Below are positions 45,060 to 56,395 of a stretch of DNA of 64,000 nt, piece by piece. The position numbers and the translations under genes are program-made. The notes under the pieces are model-generated. The model did not search any database. It was not told the DNA's origin and was given only the letters and a program-made list of their open reading frames with translations. The stretch is from NCBI GenBank assembly GCA_021234155.1, contig JAJEKV010000265.1, forward strand, positions 312,001 to 376,000, given 5' to 3'. This stretch comes from Isoetes taiwanensis. Lineage: Eukaryota; Streptophyta; Lycopodiopsida; Isoetales; Isoetaceae. The number at the start of each line of letters is the position of its first letter. Position 1 is the stretch's first letter.

Positions 45060-45540
45060 CGGATCGCGGCCAAGGCGAAATTGACAAACTCCTTGCCGCA
45101 GTTTGATCTATGAGGTCAAACATTCTGAATGGGTGAGCCCTATCGCCATTGCCCTTAAGCACAATGGTAAGATCCGCGGTGCGGTAGACTATCTGAAACT
45201 CAATCGTGCCACGAGCGTGATCATTTTCCACTTCCCTTCACGTGCACCAAGTTCTCGAAGAAGTGGCCGGACATGAGATGTACTCCTTTATGGATGGTTT
45301 CTTCCGCTACAATCGATCTCCATCAAAGAATCCGATCAACTCAAGACCACTTTCACCACCCCGGGGCACTTTTGCCTACAAGGTGGTTCCTTTTGGATTA
45401 TCCAACTCTCCTTCAACATTTCAACGCGATCATGCTCTCGCTTTTCATGATTTCATGAAGGAAAATCCCTTCTTGCAAATTTTTCAAGATGACTTCTCCG
45501 GGCTGAGTTCCATGGCTGACCATTTGATAAATTGAACTCG
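45060..45540 (+). pseudogene. reverse transcriptase domain of the Ty3-gypsy element
   Basis: Ordered RT motifs are present: VLEEVAGHEMYSFMDGFFRY (the FxDxxSGYxQ box), GTFAYKVVPFGLSNSPSTFQ (the MPFGLxNAPxTFQ box) and the catalytic box as IFQDDF. The fingers, including an earlier VSPI..VKH-like and KIRG.VDY block near 45130-45200, lie in another frame. The polymerase would copy element RNA, but this copy is frameshifted. Confidence 0.85.
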
Positions 45541-45879
45541 CCTTCCGTAAATGTGATGAGTCCGCATTAGTCTCAATCGGAGAAATGCACCTTTTAGCGC
45601 CACTTCGGTGTTCTCGTTAGGCCATGTTGTAAAGAAAGCAGAATCACCACCGATCCCGCCAAAATCGCTTTTTGTGTGCTCAAAGCTCAAGCACCAGCCA
45701 ATATCAAAGAGACACGCTTCTTTCCCGGAAAGGTCAATTATTACTCCACCTTCATACTGGATCGGCAGCCCATTGCAGATCCCATTCATAAACTCACGGT
45801 GACTTAATCCACCGGGCTTGAATTCCCAGCGGAAGTCGCTTCCAACAGCCTGGAAGCTTTTTGCTTACTCGTGCACCGT

Positions 45880-46290
45880 TCTTGTTCCTCCTCAATGGGA
45901 CAAGCCCTTTCACGCTCATGTCGATGTCTCGGGCGCTTTTGCTATTGGAGAGCTGTTCTCTCAAGAATATGATGCGACACCGATAAACCAAATCGCTACG
46001 CCGGTAGAAAACTCAATCCGCTGAAAGAACTATTTCGCCACCTGAGCATGAAGCTTTGGGTCTCATTTTTCGTGGTCCAACGCTTCCGTCATTACCTTTT
46101 GGGCAGTCAAATCAAGTTCTTTGTGGACCACCAAGCACTTCTCTATTTGATCAACAAATCCACGCCCACGGGCCGCATTGCTCGTTGGGTCCTTCTTCTC
46201 CAAGAATTTGCTCCTTTTGAAATCGTTCATAATATCGGGCAAATCTCATGTTGTTCCCGATTATCTTTCACGCATCCATCCACGGATGAT
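45880..46290 (+). pseudogene. RNase H domain of the Ty3-gypsy element
   Basis: FHAHVDVSGAFAIGELFSQE carries the first catalytic Asp (D-x-S/A). After a frameshift, FVVQRFRHYLLGSQIKFFVD and HQALLYLINKSTPTGRIARW match the gypsy RNase H/connection text (RHYLxG..F.v.TDHxSL). It ends PDYLSRIHP. Confidence 0.85.
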
Positions 46291-46379
46291 CCCCGCAAAC
46301 AGGAGTCTCGACGCCTTCCCGATGCTCAACTTTTTTAGTCACGGCAACACCACATTGGTTCCATGATTTTCAGCAGTAC

Positions 46380-47160
46380 CTCCTCCTCACGGGTGCTCTT
46401 CCACCGTAAGATGAGACGCCTCTTTCCTCGCCAAGCTTACAATCTCTGCCGCCATCAATTTCTCCGCGAGGTCCGCGGACTACACCATGGTTGCCGGACA
46501 TCTCTACAAAAGGTAAGGACACCATCCTTCGACTGCCGGTTCTACCTCATGAAGTTCCAGACATTGTTCGCGAAGCTCATCAAGGGCTTGCGGTGGTGGT
46601 CATTTTCATGGTGACACCACGCGACGCAAAAATCCTTCTTGCCGGGTATTATTGGCCCACGCTTCAAAGATGCTCACGCCCACGCCAAGACGTGTGACGC
46701 TTTTGCCGGGCCGGGTGGGACCCCACGCCCGCGGACGCTTCTTTCCTTGACGCCGGCCGCCACGCTTCACTTCCCTTCAAAGAAATGGGGAATGGACTTT
46801 GTGGGGACCTATAGACCCTCCCCGGCTGCACACTCGCGTCTCATACATTTTGGTTCTCACCGACCACGCCACCAAATGGGCGGAAGCTTGTGCACTTCCA
46901 GCATAACACCGGCGCAAGCGGCCCGAGTCCTCTATCAACAAATCATCACGCGATTCGCCTCTACCTGAGTCTGGTCGCTGACCGTGGTGTTCATTTCATC
47001 AATCATACTATCAAAGAGCCGACGGATTATCTCCCTCGATACATCATCACAAGAGCACACCTTACTATCCTCAAGGCAATGGGTTGGCGTAAAGCACCAA
47101 CAAAACTCGTCACCATTCTCAAGAAAATTTGTGACGCTTCCCGCACGCATTGATTAAGTG
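46380..47160 (+). pseudogene. integrase of the Ty3-gypsy element
   Basis: A His/Cys zinc domain (HEVPDIVREAHQG .. LLAGYYWPTL .. C) is followed by the core start WGMDFVG (first catalytic Asp), then AARVLYQQIITRFA and DRGVHFIN (second Asp). The Glu region lies in broken frames downstream. Several frameshifts occur. Confidence 0.8.
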
Positions 47161-47439
47161 CATAAAACTTCCATCGTTCTTTGGGCCTACAATACTTGTT
47201 TCAAGATTGCTACTGGGTCACACTCCTTTTAAATTGGTTTATGGTCGGAAGCTCTCATGCCCTTTGAATTCATCCTTCCAACACTCCGTTTTCAACTAGC
47301 TACCGCTCATAATCCACCACCGCTCTCAAAGAACGGGTCTATCAATTAGAACAGCTTGGATGAACTTCGCAGGATGCTTATATTCGTGTTCTTCATGGAC
47401 AACAGTTGCAAAAATCTTTACATGACAAAACGTTTGAAG

Positions 47440-47650
47440 ACCAAAAACATTCAAACAAGGAGATTTGGTTCTTCTTTATGATTCCGTGTACAAAAAATTT
47501 TCGGGTAAACTCAAGTTTCGTTGGTTTGGCCCTTATCAAATTGTTCAAGTGGTTAGACCAAGTGTTTTCCAACTCGCTGAATTAGATGGCACTCCATTAC
47601 CTACATTAGTTAATGGTTTTCGCCTCAAAGCATTTCAAAGACACGTATAA
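47440..47650 (+). pseudogene. integrase C-terminal domain
   Basis: DLVLLYDSVYKKFSGKLKFR, then WFGPYQIVQVVRPSVFQLAE and LDGTPLPTLVNGFRLKAF. This is the GPY/F module (LxxxWxGPYxV) that ends gypsy integrases, followed directly by a stop with no chromodomain. Confidence 0.8.
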
Positions 47651-47659
47651 AGTGAACAT

Positions 47660-48240
47660 TCCAACACAAATGACAGCCTTAATCAAACACCACGTAAAAA
47701 GTGACTAGAAAGCGGTAGATTATATTATAGTGGAGATTTTTACAAAATGTGGGCGCTGCCCGGCCTATTTCCGCTATGGCAATCGCCCTATATACAAAAA
47801 ACGGGCTCGTGAGCCCTATCTACTAAGTCCTAAGAGGAAAACCCTCTACCCGGTTCGAGAGTGCAGGTGATGCGAGGAGATGGTAGAGGTTACCCGCCGG
47901 ATCCCAAATAAGGTGCAGAACCACCTCCATCCCGCTGGTCTTCGGTCGGGATGTTCAGCCATCCCGCAAGACACCAGCCGCCCCCATAATGCCACGGTTG
48001 TGGCAGCCAGAGATCCGCATAATTCATCTTACAAGTGATCCACTCCGACAGTTCGTCGGCATGGTGCAATCTTCGTTCAAGCCGCAGCAGCGCCATAATC
48101 GAAGCCATCGATGCCTTTCGCCTTTCGGTTCGCCTTTATATAGCCAATCGAGAAACTCCTTGTCGACGTGGACCAATCACACCAATCGCCAACGTGTTTG
48201 CAATGCAAAGGTCAAGTTTCTAATATGAGAATCTGTTCTC
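47660..48240. other. spacer between integrase and the extra ORF
   Basis: Inside the Ty3-gypsy element. It has short frames only, with no recognised motif. Confidence 0.4.
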
Positions 48241-48249
48241 CCGCCGCAT

Positions 48250-51200
48250 ATCTAGCCATGGTACCTTCCGACATTCCTTTTAATGATATCCCACTTCGAA
48301 GTTGCCCGCATTGAATGCCATTCCTTCTTTCCACGCCGTAACATTAATGGGTGTCCTTTGCCATCTGGGTCACATCCGATCTTTCTTTCACGCCTCATCC
48401 TCACCATTCATTGCTTCTCCCTTACGCTTTTGGGGACTTAGCCAAATTTTTGCCTCTCAATCCCCTTCTTCACATCTTTTGACACCGCATCATCAACGGT
48501 TCTGTTTTCGCGACTCTTCATACCTCTTCGCCTCCGGGCCAGCGCCTAAAACAAACCTTTTCGCTCCTGGCTCATTCATCCTCCGCTTTCGACTTTCGTC
48601 TTCCCTTTTGGCATCTCTCGCTTACGAAATCATTCCCATGGCTGCCCCAAGATTTTTCTACACTTCAAGCTACCGCTCCCAAGGATCCGCCCTTTTTGCA
48701 TCTCAGATCCTTCTTGACACCCACTTTCCGCGGAAGCTCTTGTTGGCCCCAATAAAGACGCCGCTGAATCCACACCAGCTTTTTTAATTTTCTCAAATGG
48801 AACTTCCGCTCCAAATCAGCTTGATTCAGCGAGGTTCATCGCCAATATTGTTAACAGCCCGCAAGGGTACACCAATCGTGGTCGACGGCACCACTATTTC
48901 ATTGACTCAACACTTGATTTCTCGAGGTATTTCATATTCCCTTGCACACTCCTTGTGTATCATGGTTCGCTATCGGGAGGATATTGATGTCACAGAAGTT
49001 TGGTGCACTCGCTTATCACGCCAATGTCCATCGCTCGACCAATATCGACAAGCCTCATGAGACCTTTGTGAAATTTTTGTGGCGAAATTCCTGGGGTATT
49101 CTATCAAGAACACCCATATCAATAAGCCTTTCTATAACCTGGTCCCATCTTGCTACACACTCCAAGCACCACATCGATTGGCCCCAAATGATGTTCTATC
49201 GTCTTCTCCAAGAAATGGACCGCCGGTACCACTTCCATTTTTCGAAGCGGGTGGGGGGCACTTTCAAGCCCTCATCCGCCATTACTTCCCTCCCACACCA
49301 CCAAATTCTCATACTTCCACTCGGGCCCCTTCGGCCAATCACCAAGTTGGCACATCACGCCCTTCTTCCCCGGGTCATGACCAAAGTCACACTCATGTCC
49401 TTTGTCTCTTCCTCCGCTACACCATCCACTTCACACCATTTTTCCCAAACCTCCCACACTGTGAAAAACAGCCGGTTCCACCACCACAACACCCTCGGCA
49501 ATTGTTGTATCAGTATCAGCAGGATGCTCAAGCTGCTGCACTTAAGTTACAGGAATCCCAAGACGCTCTTATGAGCGGGGTTCAACGGGCACTCGAGGCC
49601 TCTGATGCAGTACACCAAGACCTTCAAGCTGCAAGAATCGCCCAAGTTGCCACTTTGGAGGCCAAACTTTCAAGACAAGCATGAAGCTCTCCTACAGGCT
49701 CATGCGGATCTCAAGAGTACACAAGCTCAAGTCAGCCAACTCGCGGATCAGCAGGCTCAGCTCCAGTCCGAAATTCAGACTCTATTGGAGCACAACAAGT
49801 CCAAAGCTGCTCTCCTGAGTACCAAGGATGAAGATATTGCTAAACTCAATGCCTTGTACTCGGGCGCGGTGAAAACTTCAGCACTCAAGTTAAAAATCTT
49901 TCAGCCCGAGACGCCAAGTTGCCTCCTTGACGGCTCGGCTTTCTACATTGCACCTCTCGGATCACCTCTCTTCAAGATCAGCTTACGAGGTGCGTAAAAC
50001 AGAAAATACTCGATGACGCCGAGATTAAGGCTTCGCCTCAATACACCGGGAAATCTTCCTCCTGTGTCCATCCTTTCGAAGCGGGTCCGCGGACCGGCCA
50101 CGCCTCCTACTTGAAAAGGAAAATAGGATCCCGGATCTCAACAATACCGCAAAGCAAGCTATTCGGTCCACGATGAGGCTCAAACCAAACTTGACGCCTT
50201 CAGACTTCAATTCTTCATGAACGCCGTTGGACTTCCGGCTCCCTCCCTCGCTATCATGATTATGTGGTTGCTCGGACGCCACCTTTTCCTTTCAAAGTGG
50301 CACGCAAATTGATGGCCCCGTGGATATCCCATCGAAAGCGTTGATTTTTCTCGGATTTGGCCGGAACTCTCCATTGAAGACAAAGGGGTTGTGTTGTGCC
50401 CTTGTTGTCTTTGATCTCATACACCGCGTCGATCCGGACTTTCTCACTTTCCCGCGTGGGTTCAGCCCATGGCTTATATCTTTCATGATTTCTATCCGGG
50501 TGATACACAGAAAAACTTTGGCAATGGGCCACGCCAGCCTTTTTCGTGGTGACCCCATCGCAAGTAATGGGTGCTTCGGGATAACAATCCATATCTTGCG
50601 GATCCCCGCCGCATTCAAAACTTTTCATCGAGAGTACATGCCCGAGCTTGCCAATCATTTATCTCTCTCGGCAAGCGGAAGGCCGAACAAATTAGGAAGT
50701 ATCTCGGGACATCCCAAGATCTTCCCTATGCACAAGTCTATATGCAAAGCACTCGCTGGTTACAACCGCCATGTGCTCGTTGGATAGCAAGAGGCGGCCC
50801 CCACAGGATGGGATAGCCCTCCTGTCCAACTCTCGCTTCTCTTTGGGATCGGCCGGTGTCGCACTTGATCCAGATCTTGTCGGGCCAATCAGGAGATCGC
50901 CAAGAACCCACGCCCACGGGCATGGTTCCTTCTCCCTATGCTTCCCCGGGTGTACCTCCCGCCCCGTGTTCCCGACTTCCGATTGGCGCCTTCCTTTTTG
51001 GACCAAGGTCATGGATGGTCATGCAGGCTGGACACCACCTCAGATCTCGACGGATCTCCGGTGGGATCCACGTTTTGTTCGCCCGATCACATTGGGAAGA
51101 AGGTGCTACTCGACAACACCACCAATTGGATCTACATTGCTAATGAGCGTGGTTGGCAACAGCCGGCCCATGGATGCGCTTCATGGTTTCAAACACCTTC

Positions 51201-51570
51201 TTTAACGCCTCCACCTCCGATCCTTCTCGGTCCATCTTCAAGCGGGATTTTTGCCGCCCTCAAATGCATTTTGCTAAGCTCCTTAAATCGGCGCCCCATT
51301 TTTCATTACCAATCCAAATGCCCGCCGTCGGTGCCTTTGGCCTTCGGACTGCCTCCTCATGGAGTGTCGTAAGACATTTCTTTGACGCATCCACGCCGCA
51401 CTTGAAGACATGGTACGCCTCGTTTTATTGATGATGATCCCGCCCTTGGCCAAGACACACCTCAAGCTCTTCAATCACGCCAAGATCTCATCAGCCAAGA
51501 TTACCATAATGGGGCCCGGATCCTCACCCCGGTGAGGATCACTTTCGTGATCGATGGCTTCAGCCCTCGG
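48250..51570 (+). pseudogene. extra coding-like region behind integrase (additional ORF)
   Basis: About 3.3 kb of sense-strand, GC-rich frames, each 80-210 aa and linked by frameshifts, fills the space between integrase and the polypurine tract. The middle part (about 49505-49870) is an Ala/Gln/Leu coiled coil (AAALKLQESQDALMSGVQRA; LLQAHADLKSTQAQVSQLAD). A later part (50320-50790) reads like a compact folded protein (KGLCCALVVFDLIHRVDPDF). No envelope-like signal peptide or membrane anchor is visible, and I recognise no domain. Some plant gypsy lineages carry additional ORFs 3' of pol; this may be such a protein. Confidence 0.5.
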
Positions 51571-51607
51571 CGCTTCCTCCTTTTTTCTTCACTCGGAGTG
51601 TCGTTTG

Positions 51608-51616
51608 GTGGGGGAG
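51608..51616 (+). promoter_or_regulatory. polypurine tract of the Ty3-gypsy element
   Basis: gtgggggag abuts the TGTTAATC start of the 3' LTR, the standard place for plus-strand priming. Confidence 0.8.
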
Positions 51617-52206
51617 TGTTAATCTGTGGCCTCCCGGTGCGGGACTATTCATGCATACGCCGACCAGGTCAAGCTCAAAGATCCCGGTCAACCACGGGTC
51701 GACATCCAAGCCTCCACTGTAAGACTAAGCAAAGCACGCAGCTCAAAGCCTTTGGCGGTCAACAAGAGGTGCCGCCAGACAAGTGGTGACGTCCTGGCCA
51801 CCGCCCGTCGGCGTGGCGTGATTCTAGGCACTTCAAGAGGCACCGCCAACATTCCTCGCAAATCAGGGCCTCCTTCCGTGAGTGACGCAGATCGAGATCG
51901 AGAGTGTACATATTGGGCCCAAGGCCATTGTACTATATATATGAGTAGAGTTAGCTCATAAGTTTTTAGATGAGTTTTGAGTCTTGTCTCCTTTCAGGTT
52001 TTTCTCTCTATTAAGTAGAGCTCATGTATTTTCATCATTGATATCAAGGAAGCTTATCATCTTTCTCTCATTTGTTCTCGTTTCTCTTCTTTTTCTTCTC
52101 TTTTTCAAAGAAATCCGCGGACATAGTCCCCCGGACTCTCCCTGTTAGATCCACGGGTCCTCACAGAGGGGGCTGTCTTCCAGAGTTTCAACCCAGACCC
52201 CAAACA
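51617..52206 (+). repeat. 3' LTR of the Ty3-gypsy element
   Basis: 590 bp, TGTTAATCTG to ..CCAAACA. It contains the same TATA box (near 51940) and CT-rich tract as the 5' LTR. It is followed by the target duplication CGGAC. Confidence 0.9.
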
Positions 52207-53957
52207 CGGACATGCAGGAGTACACAGATTCTGAGAATATAGATTCTGCACTGAAAGTTGGAGAAGAATCAATGGATACAAAAGATGTAAAGAAATATAA
52301 GGCATCTACTAAACGTAAGGCTCCTTTTCTGATAGTTAAACCTGATATTCTTATCCATCATAGAAAAAACTTTGCAAACTTTCTGAGTTCTGAGTCTCAA
52401 GCCGAGGTCTTGATGACTTTGAGGAAGATTTAGTCGTTGAGTTTGATGAGGGTGCCATTGCCAAGTATTTGAGTGATTGTTGAGGAGATGCAGAGGGAAT
52501 TTGAGGCTGATGGAATTTCCAGGTCTGCAGCAAAAGTTCTATAGACCAGAAAACAATTCGATCTTTGGAGATAGTTCTATGGTCTTCCTATGTGCCAGTA
52601 AATTGAAGAAATGGACTTGCTCGAGTTTGCTAGAGGGGTTCATGCGTCAGATTACTACGAAGAATGGTGAGTTTTATCCATCGGAAAATTGAGTGCCTTT
52701 TTCCAAGTTTAAGTTTATTTTAGTTTTTTCAGTTGCTAATTAAGCTATTTGGTTGCAGGATCTGTTTCGTAAGTTTGACAATATGGTTAGAGGGCATAGG
52801 AAAATCAAGATTGTGAATACTTGAATAGAGGAGCAAACTTTTGACATCAGGAAGTCTCCAATATTTGAGAGGGCTCGTTTGGCATGCATTGCATCAATGA
52901 GGAAGTCCAGGAGAACATCTGAAGTTTGCAAAGGCGTAAGAAGATAGATGAAATTTCTTTTGCTGATGAGAGAGCAATGTTAGCAGACTTAGATCATAAA
53001 ATTTATCATGTAAGAGGTCTATAACGACGTTTTCATTGTTATTGTGTTGCTTACGTTGTTGTAGTCAGAATGAGCTGTATCAGTTGCTCATAAGATATTC
53101 TTAGTTGCTGAAGTGAGTATGTGGAGTACAATTAGCGTTTGAGTAAGAATTATGATGTGGATATGATGCATTATCAAGAAGAGCAATTTAGATTGCCATG
53201 CAAGTGTTTTGATTCTGATGTTGTGCGAACATATAAGCAGTTGGAGAACATTTGGCAGAAGGAAAATCGGATAAAGATGGTACTATTATGAGATTCTGTT
53301 TCATGCAGCCTATCCAAAATCACAAGTATATTCAATGGTATAATTCGAAGAATAGGGTGAGTGCAAGGACACTTGCTTCATGGGTAAAATACATGTTATC
53401 TACTGTGATGGGAAGTATTCTGGTAAGTCTGGACGTACCATTGTCATTTTTAAAATGATTCGAGCAGGGGTTCCAATGCTTGTTGCGATGTGCATAACAG
53501 GACAAAGAACAAGTGAAGCTTATAACAGGTAAATTCATTCTCGTCTTCTTAGTTTATTTGTTGTTGTTTTTTTTATATCTTTTTTTATATGTCTAGGTAT
53601 GCACAATGGATGTTTTAAGCAAGACATCTGATGAAAATGGAAAGAAGAATGTTTGATCAAGTTTGTAATAAAGAACTTCAAAAAGTTGATCAGCTTGATC
53701 ATGTTGGTCGTGGTAAGGCTTGTCCTTTGCTTGATATCACTATCGATGCTAGCAGTGTGACTGCTGTTCTTGAGGCTGTTATTCTTGTTAACTCTTTTGG
53801 TACTACATTTGGCCACGGATTTTCATCGCAGGCCTGTGTAAGCCCAAAGTGTGTCTTCTTCCTTGTTCAAGCAAGATTTAAAGGTAGAGGTTTATTCCTA
53901 CTTGATTTACTTTTACTTTATTTGAGGATTGTGAAGCACTCATTTGTCCCACAATAA
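52207..53957 (+). pseudogene. intron-containing tyrosine-recombinase-like gene, right part
   Basis: Starts in frame with 40993-41101 as (D)MQEYTDSENIDSALKVGE and a Lys-rich segment, then stops and shifts. Around 52760-52930 comes LFRKFDNMVRGHRKIKIVNT and EEQTFDIRKSPIFERARLAC. At 53392-53528 one frame reads CDGKYSGKSGRT, then MIRAGVPMLVAMCITGQRTS. Across a GT-AG intron (53529-53596) it joins EAYNR|YAQ. In phage-type integrases this is box II: H-x-x-R, then about eleven residues to AGVP, then ITGHxT and RY with the nucleophilic Tyr nine residues after the His. Spacing is exact, but the first His is Lys and the second is Gln. A TAA follows YAQWMF, after which the frame continues (RRMFDQVCNKELQKVD). 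It is split by the Ty3-gypsy element and dead. Crypton-type or bacterial-type recombinase ancestry is possible. Confidence 0.5.
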
Positions 53958-53959
53958 TA

Positions 53960-55225
53960 GAATAGATTTTGGGACGAAGACCAAGAGGTCATGGGACCCA
54001 TACAATGGCCTAGTACAACCATTACTACTAGGATTAAAAAGCCCCTGCGCTGAAAGGTTTTTAAGGAAAAAACATTTGCAGTAATGATGATACTAGATAA
54101 GCAGAAAAAAAATATAAGTAGACCATGACGACTATTGAGGGCTCAGCAATTGAAGACGCTCATCTAGAACCTCAAGTATGTATAATGCCAAGTCATGCAC
54201 ATATGGGGCTCTGAGAAGTTGTGGGTCCGTGGAATGAAGTGCTAAAGTCAAATAATGATTCCTGAGAAATCTTATAAATTTGCTGATTAATGGCAACATA
54301 ATGCAAATGAAAGTAATGACTATTTTTCAAGAAACATCCATATTTGTACGTGCCAATATCTGAAAGTTGTAGCGAAATCCAAACATGTGTCTAGTACATT
54401 AGGTAGGGTTTCATTTTGCAATATAGCAATGCACAAAGCGCATATGACATCCTAGGATCAAGCTTTAGATTCTGATGATGATAAACTGTATGATCACAAT
54501 ACGATTTTTTGAACAACGGGGCTAATATTCTCTGCGTTTCTCTCTTTGGTTTCAACCAATGCACAACTTTGTTGCCATCATACTTCACTAAATTATTACT
54601 GTAGTCTATCACATTCCAAGTTCGCAATGGTCTTTTACATCGAGAATGCAAGCATCACCAGTTAATAAAGATGCCTTAATTTCCATTTGTTCAGTTCATT
54701 CTTATAAACTAGACTATGAAAAATAAATTCTGGCTATAACACCTGCCCTTGACATAATAATCTTTGTCAGGCAATGCAACACAGGAATGCCAAGTCTTGA
54801 TTCAGTGAAGTGAGTTGATTATCTTCTTCTCTCAATGGATGATAAAAGCTCATTCTATTCTACTTTATTCTTAAGGCCTAGACTATTTAAAGAAAAAACA
54901 AAATCACTGCAAATTTTCAACCAATTAGTTGCTATTAATAGTAAGGTGGGAACTTTAAAGCTATACATCCATTATAGATCTTAATCATCCCAAATCCAGT
55001 GGATGAGAAATGTAGAATAATACATGCAAAATATGCCAAATGCGGATCAAGAAAGCGAGGATCGAGGATATGCTAAATGCTATGCAAGAAGTATTGAAGA
55101 TGTTATACATTAAATTATCTAGCTAGTTTTCCCGTCTCCTACACCATTTGTTCTGATACATTTATCTCTGGTAGTTGGGAATTCTTGGATCTGTAACTCC
55201 TACTATTTAAGGGCTTCATGCATTT
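53960..55225. other. no gene recognised
   Basis: AT-rich unique sequence, short frames only. Confidence 0.4.
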
Positions 55226-55228
55226 CTG

Positions 55229-55430
55229 TTGTCGTTTTTATTAATTGGCATGTCTACTTTATTTTATTTTGAATGGGCTTTTTCCCTAGTTCGGCAATGG
55301 GGCTTTGTCCCCTTCTTCCTTTGGGCTTCAGGACCTTGTTCATTGTTAAAACATTTGTTTGCCTACCTACCTGTCTGCATGTCTGTTTGTCTTTCTGTTT
55401 GTTTGTCTACCTTGCAACCAAGACAATAAT
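55229..55430. repeat. simple-sequence stretch, possible LINE tail region
   Basis: The end of this segment (55355-55415) is a decayed (CTGT/CTAC)n array: cctacctacctgtctgcatgtctgtttgtc and so on. The preceding text on the minus strand, AGCCCAAAGGAAGAAGGGGA, is purine-rich. Its 66-aa plus frame is Cys/Leu/Val-rich only because of the repeat, and I do not call it a gene. Confidence 0.5.
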
Positions 55431-55974
55431 CATTAATCATTGAGATCTTGGCTTTAGATAAACGTTTAGGTCATTCTCACAAACTCCTCGTGAGGTTCAA
55501 CAATAATTGGAACATTGACATTCAATTTCACTTCATTTGAAAGGTTATTAAGTAGCGATGTTTCTCATGTTGTCTTCAAACATATTATATGAAAGGGACA
55601 AGTAAAGCTATAATAAATATATGGTATATTTTTAGAGCTCACACAACAATCCATTTCCCATTTTGATCTTGTAATTATTACAATGAATGAATCTTATGTT
55701 CACTTTTGGTTCTTTGTTAACACTGAGTACAAAAACATATCTTTTTTACATTATAAAAGGAAATAGATACAATAACATATTGCTTCCAATATAGGAAGAT
55801 AGATCTATGTTGTAGTCCATGTCAAACTAGGAGCAAGGGAAGGGGATCTGCAAAAACAATAATGTCATGTTAAGTTGAAAGGCTATTAAGATTAACTGAA
55901 ATGAATTGAAGAGACAATGATGAATTGAATTGAAGAAATACTGATAAATTAAGCTCACATTGAAGAAGGATTGC

Positions 55975-56352
55975 TTATGGGTTGCCCCCAGAACCACCAC
56001 CATAGCCACCACCTCCAACACCACCGCCGCCGCCGCCACCATAAAAGTGGTGACCATCCCATCCACCATAGCCGCCGCCCTTGAAGGGACCCCAACCACC
56101 ATAACCGCCGCCGCCATGGCTATTACCATAACCACCACCACCTCCACCAGCACCACCACCATAACCGCCACCACCCTGGCTATTACCATAACCACCACCA
56201 CCTCCACCAGGGCTACCTCCATAGCCACCTCCGCCGCCGTAACCTTCGGCAGAAGTTCGCTTAACATCTCTCCCCAAGACAGACACCACCATAGCCAGCC
56301 CAAGTATGGCAGCCAGCGCCATAGCCGATCTACCCGAAGAGGCGAAGGCCAT
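55975..56352 (-). CDS. secreted glycine-rich protein (GRP), 125 aa
   Basis: The intact minus-strand frame from 56352 (MAFASSGRSAMALAAILGLA) opens with a typical signal peptide: a short polar start and a hydrophobic core AMALAAILGLAMVVSVLG, with a likely cleavage near residues 27-30. A linker RDVKRTSAE leads into about 85 residues of GGGGYGG-type repeats with Asn-Ser, Trp and His insertions (GYGNSQGGGGYGG, GPFKGGGYGGWDGHHFYGG). The stop is TAA at 55975-55977. Plant class I-like GRPs of this design are exported to the cell wall. An upstream in-frame Met (56376) exists, but the TATA box at 56387-56395 is too close for it, so I chose 56352. Past the stop, a GTGAGC..TTTTTGCAG pair (about 55957 to 55852) suggests an intron in the 3' UTR. 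No lesion is seen. Confidence 0.88.
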   Translation of the reverse strand: MAFASSGRSAMALAAILGLAMVVSVLGRDVKRTSAEGYGGGGGYGGSPGGGGGGYGNSQGGGGYGGGAGGGGGGYGNSHGGGGYGGWGPFKGGGYGGWDGHHFYGGGGGGGVGGGGYGGGSGGNP

Positions 56353-56386
56353 GTTGATCTGCTGTAATTCAAGCACTGTGCTGCTT

Positions 56387-56395
56387 CTTATATGG
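56387..56395 (-). promoter_or_regulatory. TATA box of the glycine-rich protein gene
   Basis: Minus-strand CCATATAAG lies 35-43 bp before the chosen ATG, implying a very short leader. Farther upstream, at 56814-56820, acacgtgg supplies a G-box/ABRE core that may serve this promoter. Confidence 0.55.

Larger units (their letters stand above)
41102..52206 (+). mobile_element. Ty3-gypsy LTR retrotransposon, 11.1 kb, decayed
   Basis: A full-length element with paired LTRs (41102-41687 and 51617-52206), near-identical 5-bp flanks, a polypurine tract before the 3' LTR, and the gypsy gene order gag, protease, RT, RNase H, integrase. No chromodomain is visible after integrase. About 3.3 kb of further coding-like sequence lies between integrase and the 3' LTR. 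The reading frames are broken every few hundred bases by shifts and stops, and the LTRs differ by many indels, so it is old and inactive. The interior is markedly GC-richer than its surroundings. It inserted into a gene (see 40993 and 52207). Confidence 0.92.

Noticed and set aside
48302-49060. Retroviral envelope gene behind gypsy pol
   Set aside because: I see no signal peptide, membrane anchor or cleavage site; the region contains a soluble-looking coiled coil instead.
55827-56372. 181-aa minus frame and 135-aa plus frame (Thr-rich) over the glycine-rich gene
   Set aside because: They are out-of-frame shadows of the GGT/GGC repeats of the real gene; the 55975-56352 frame has the signal peptide and promoter spacing.
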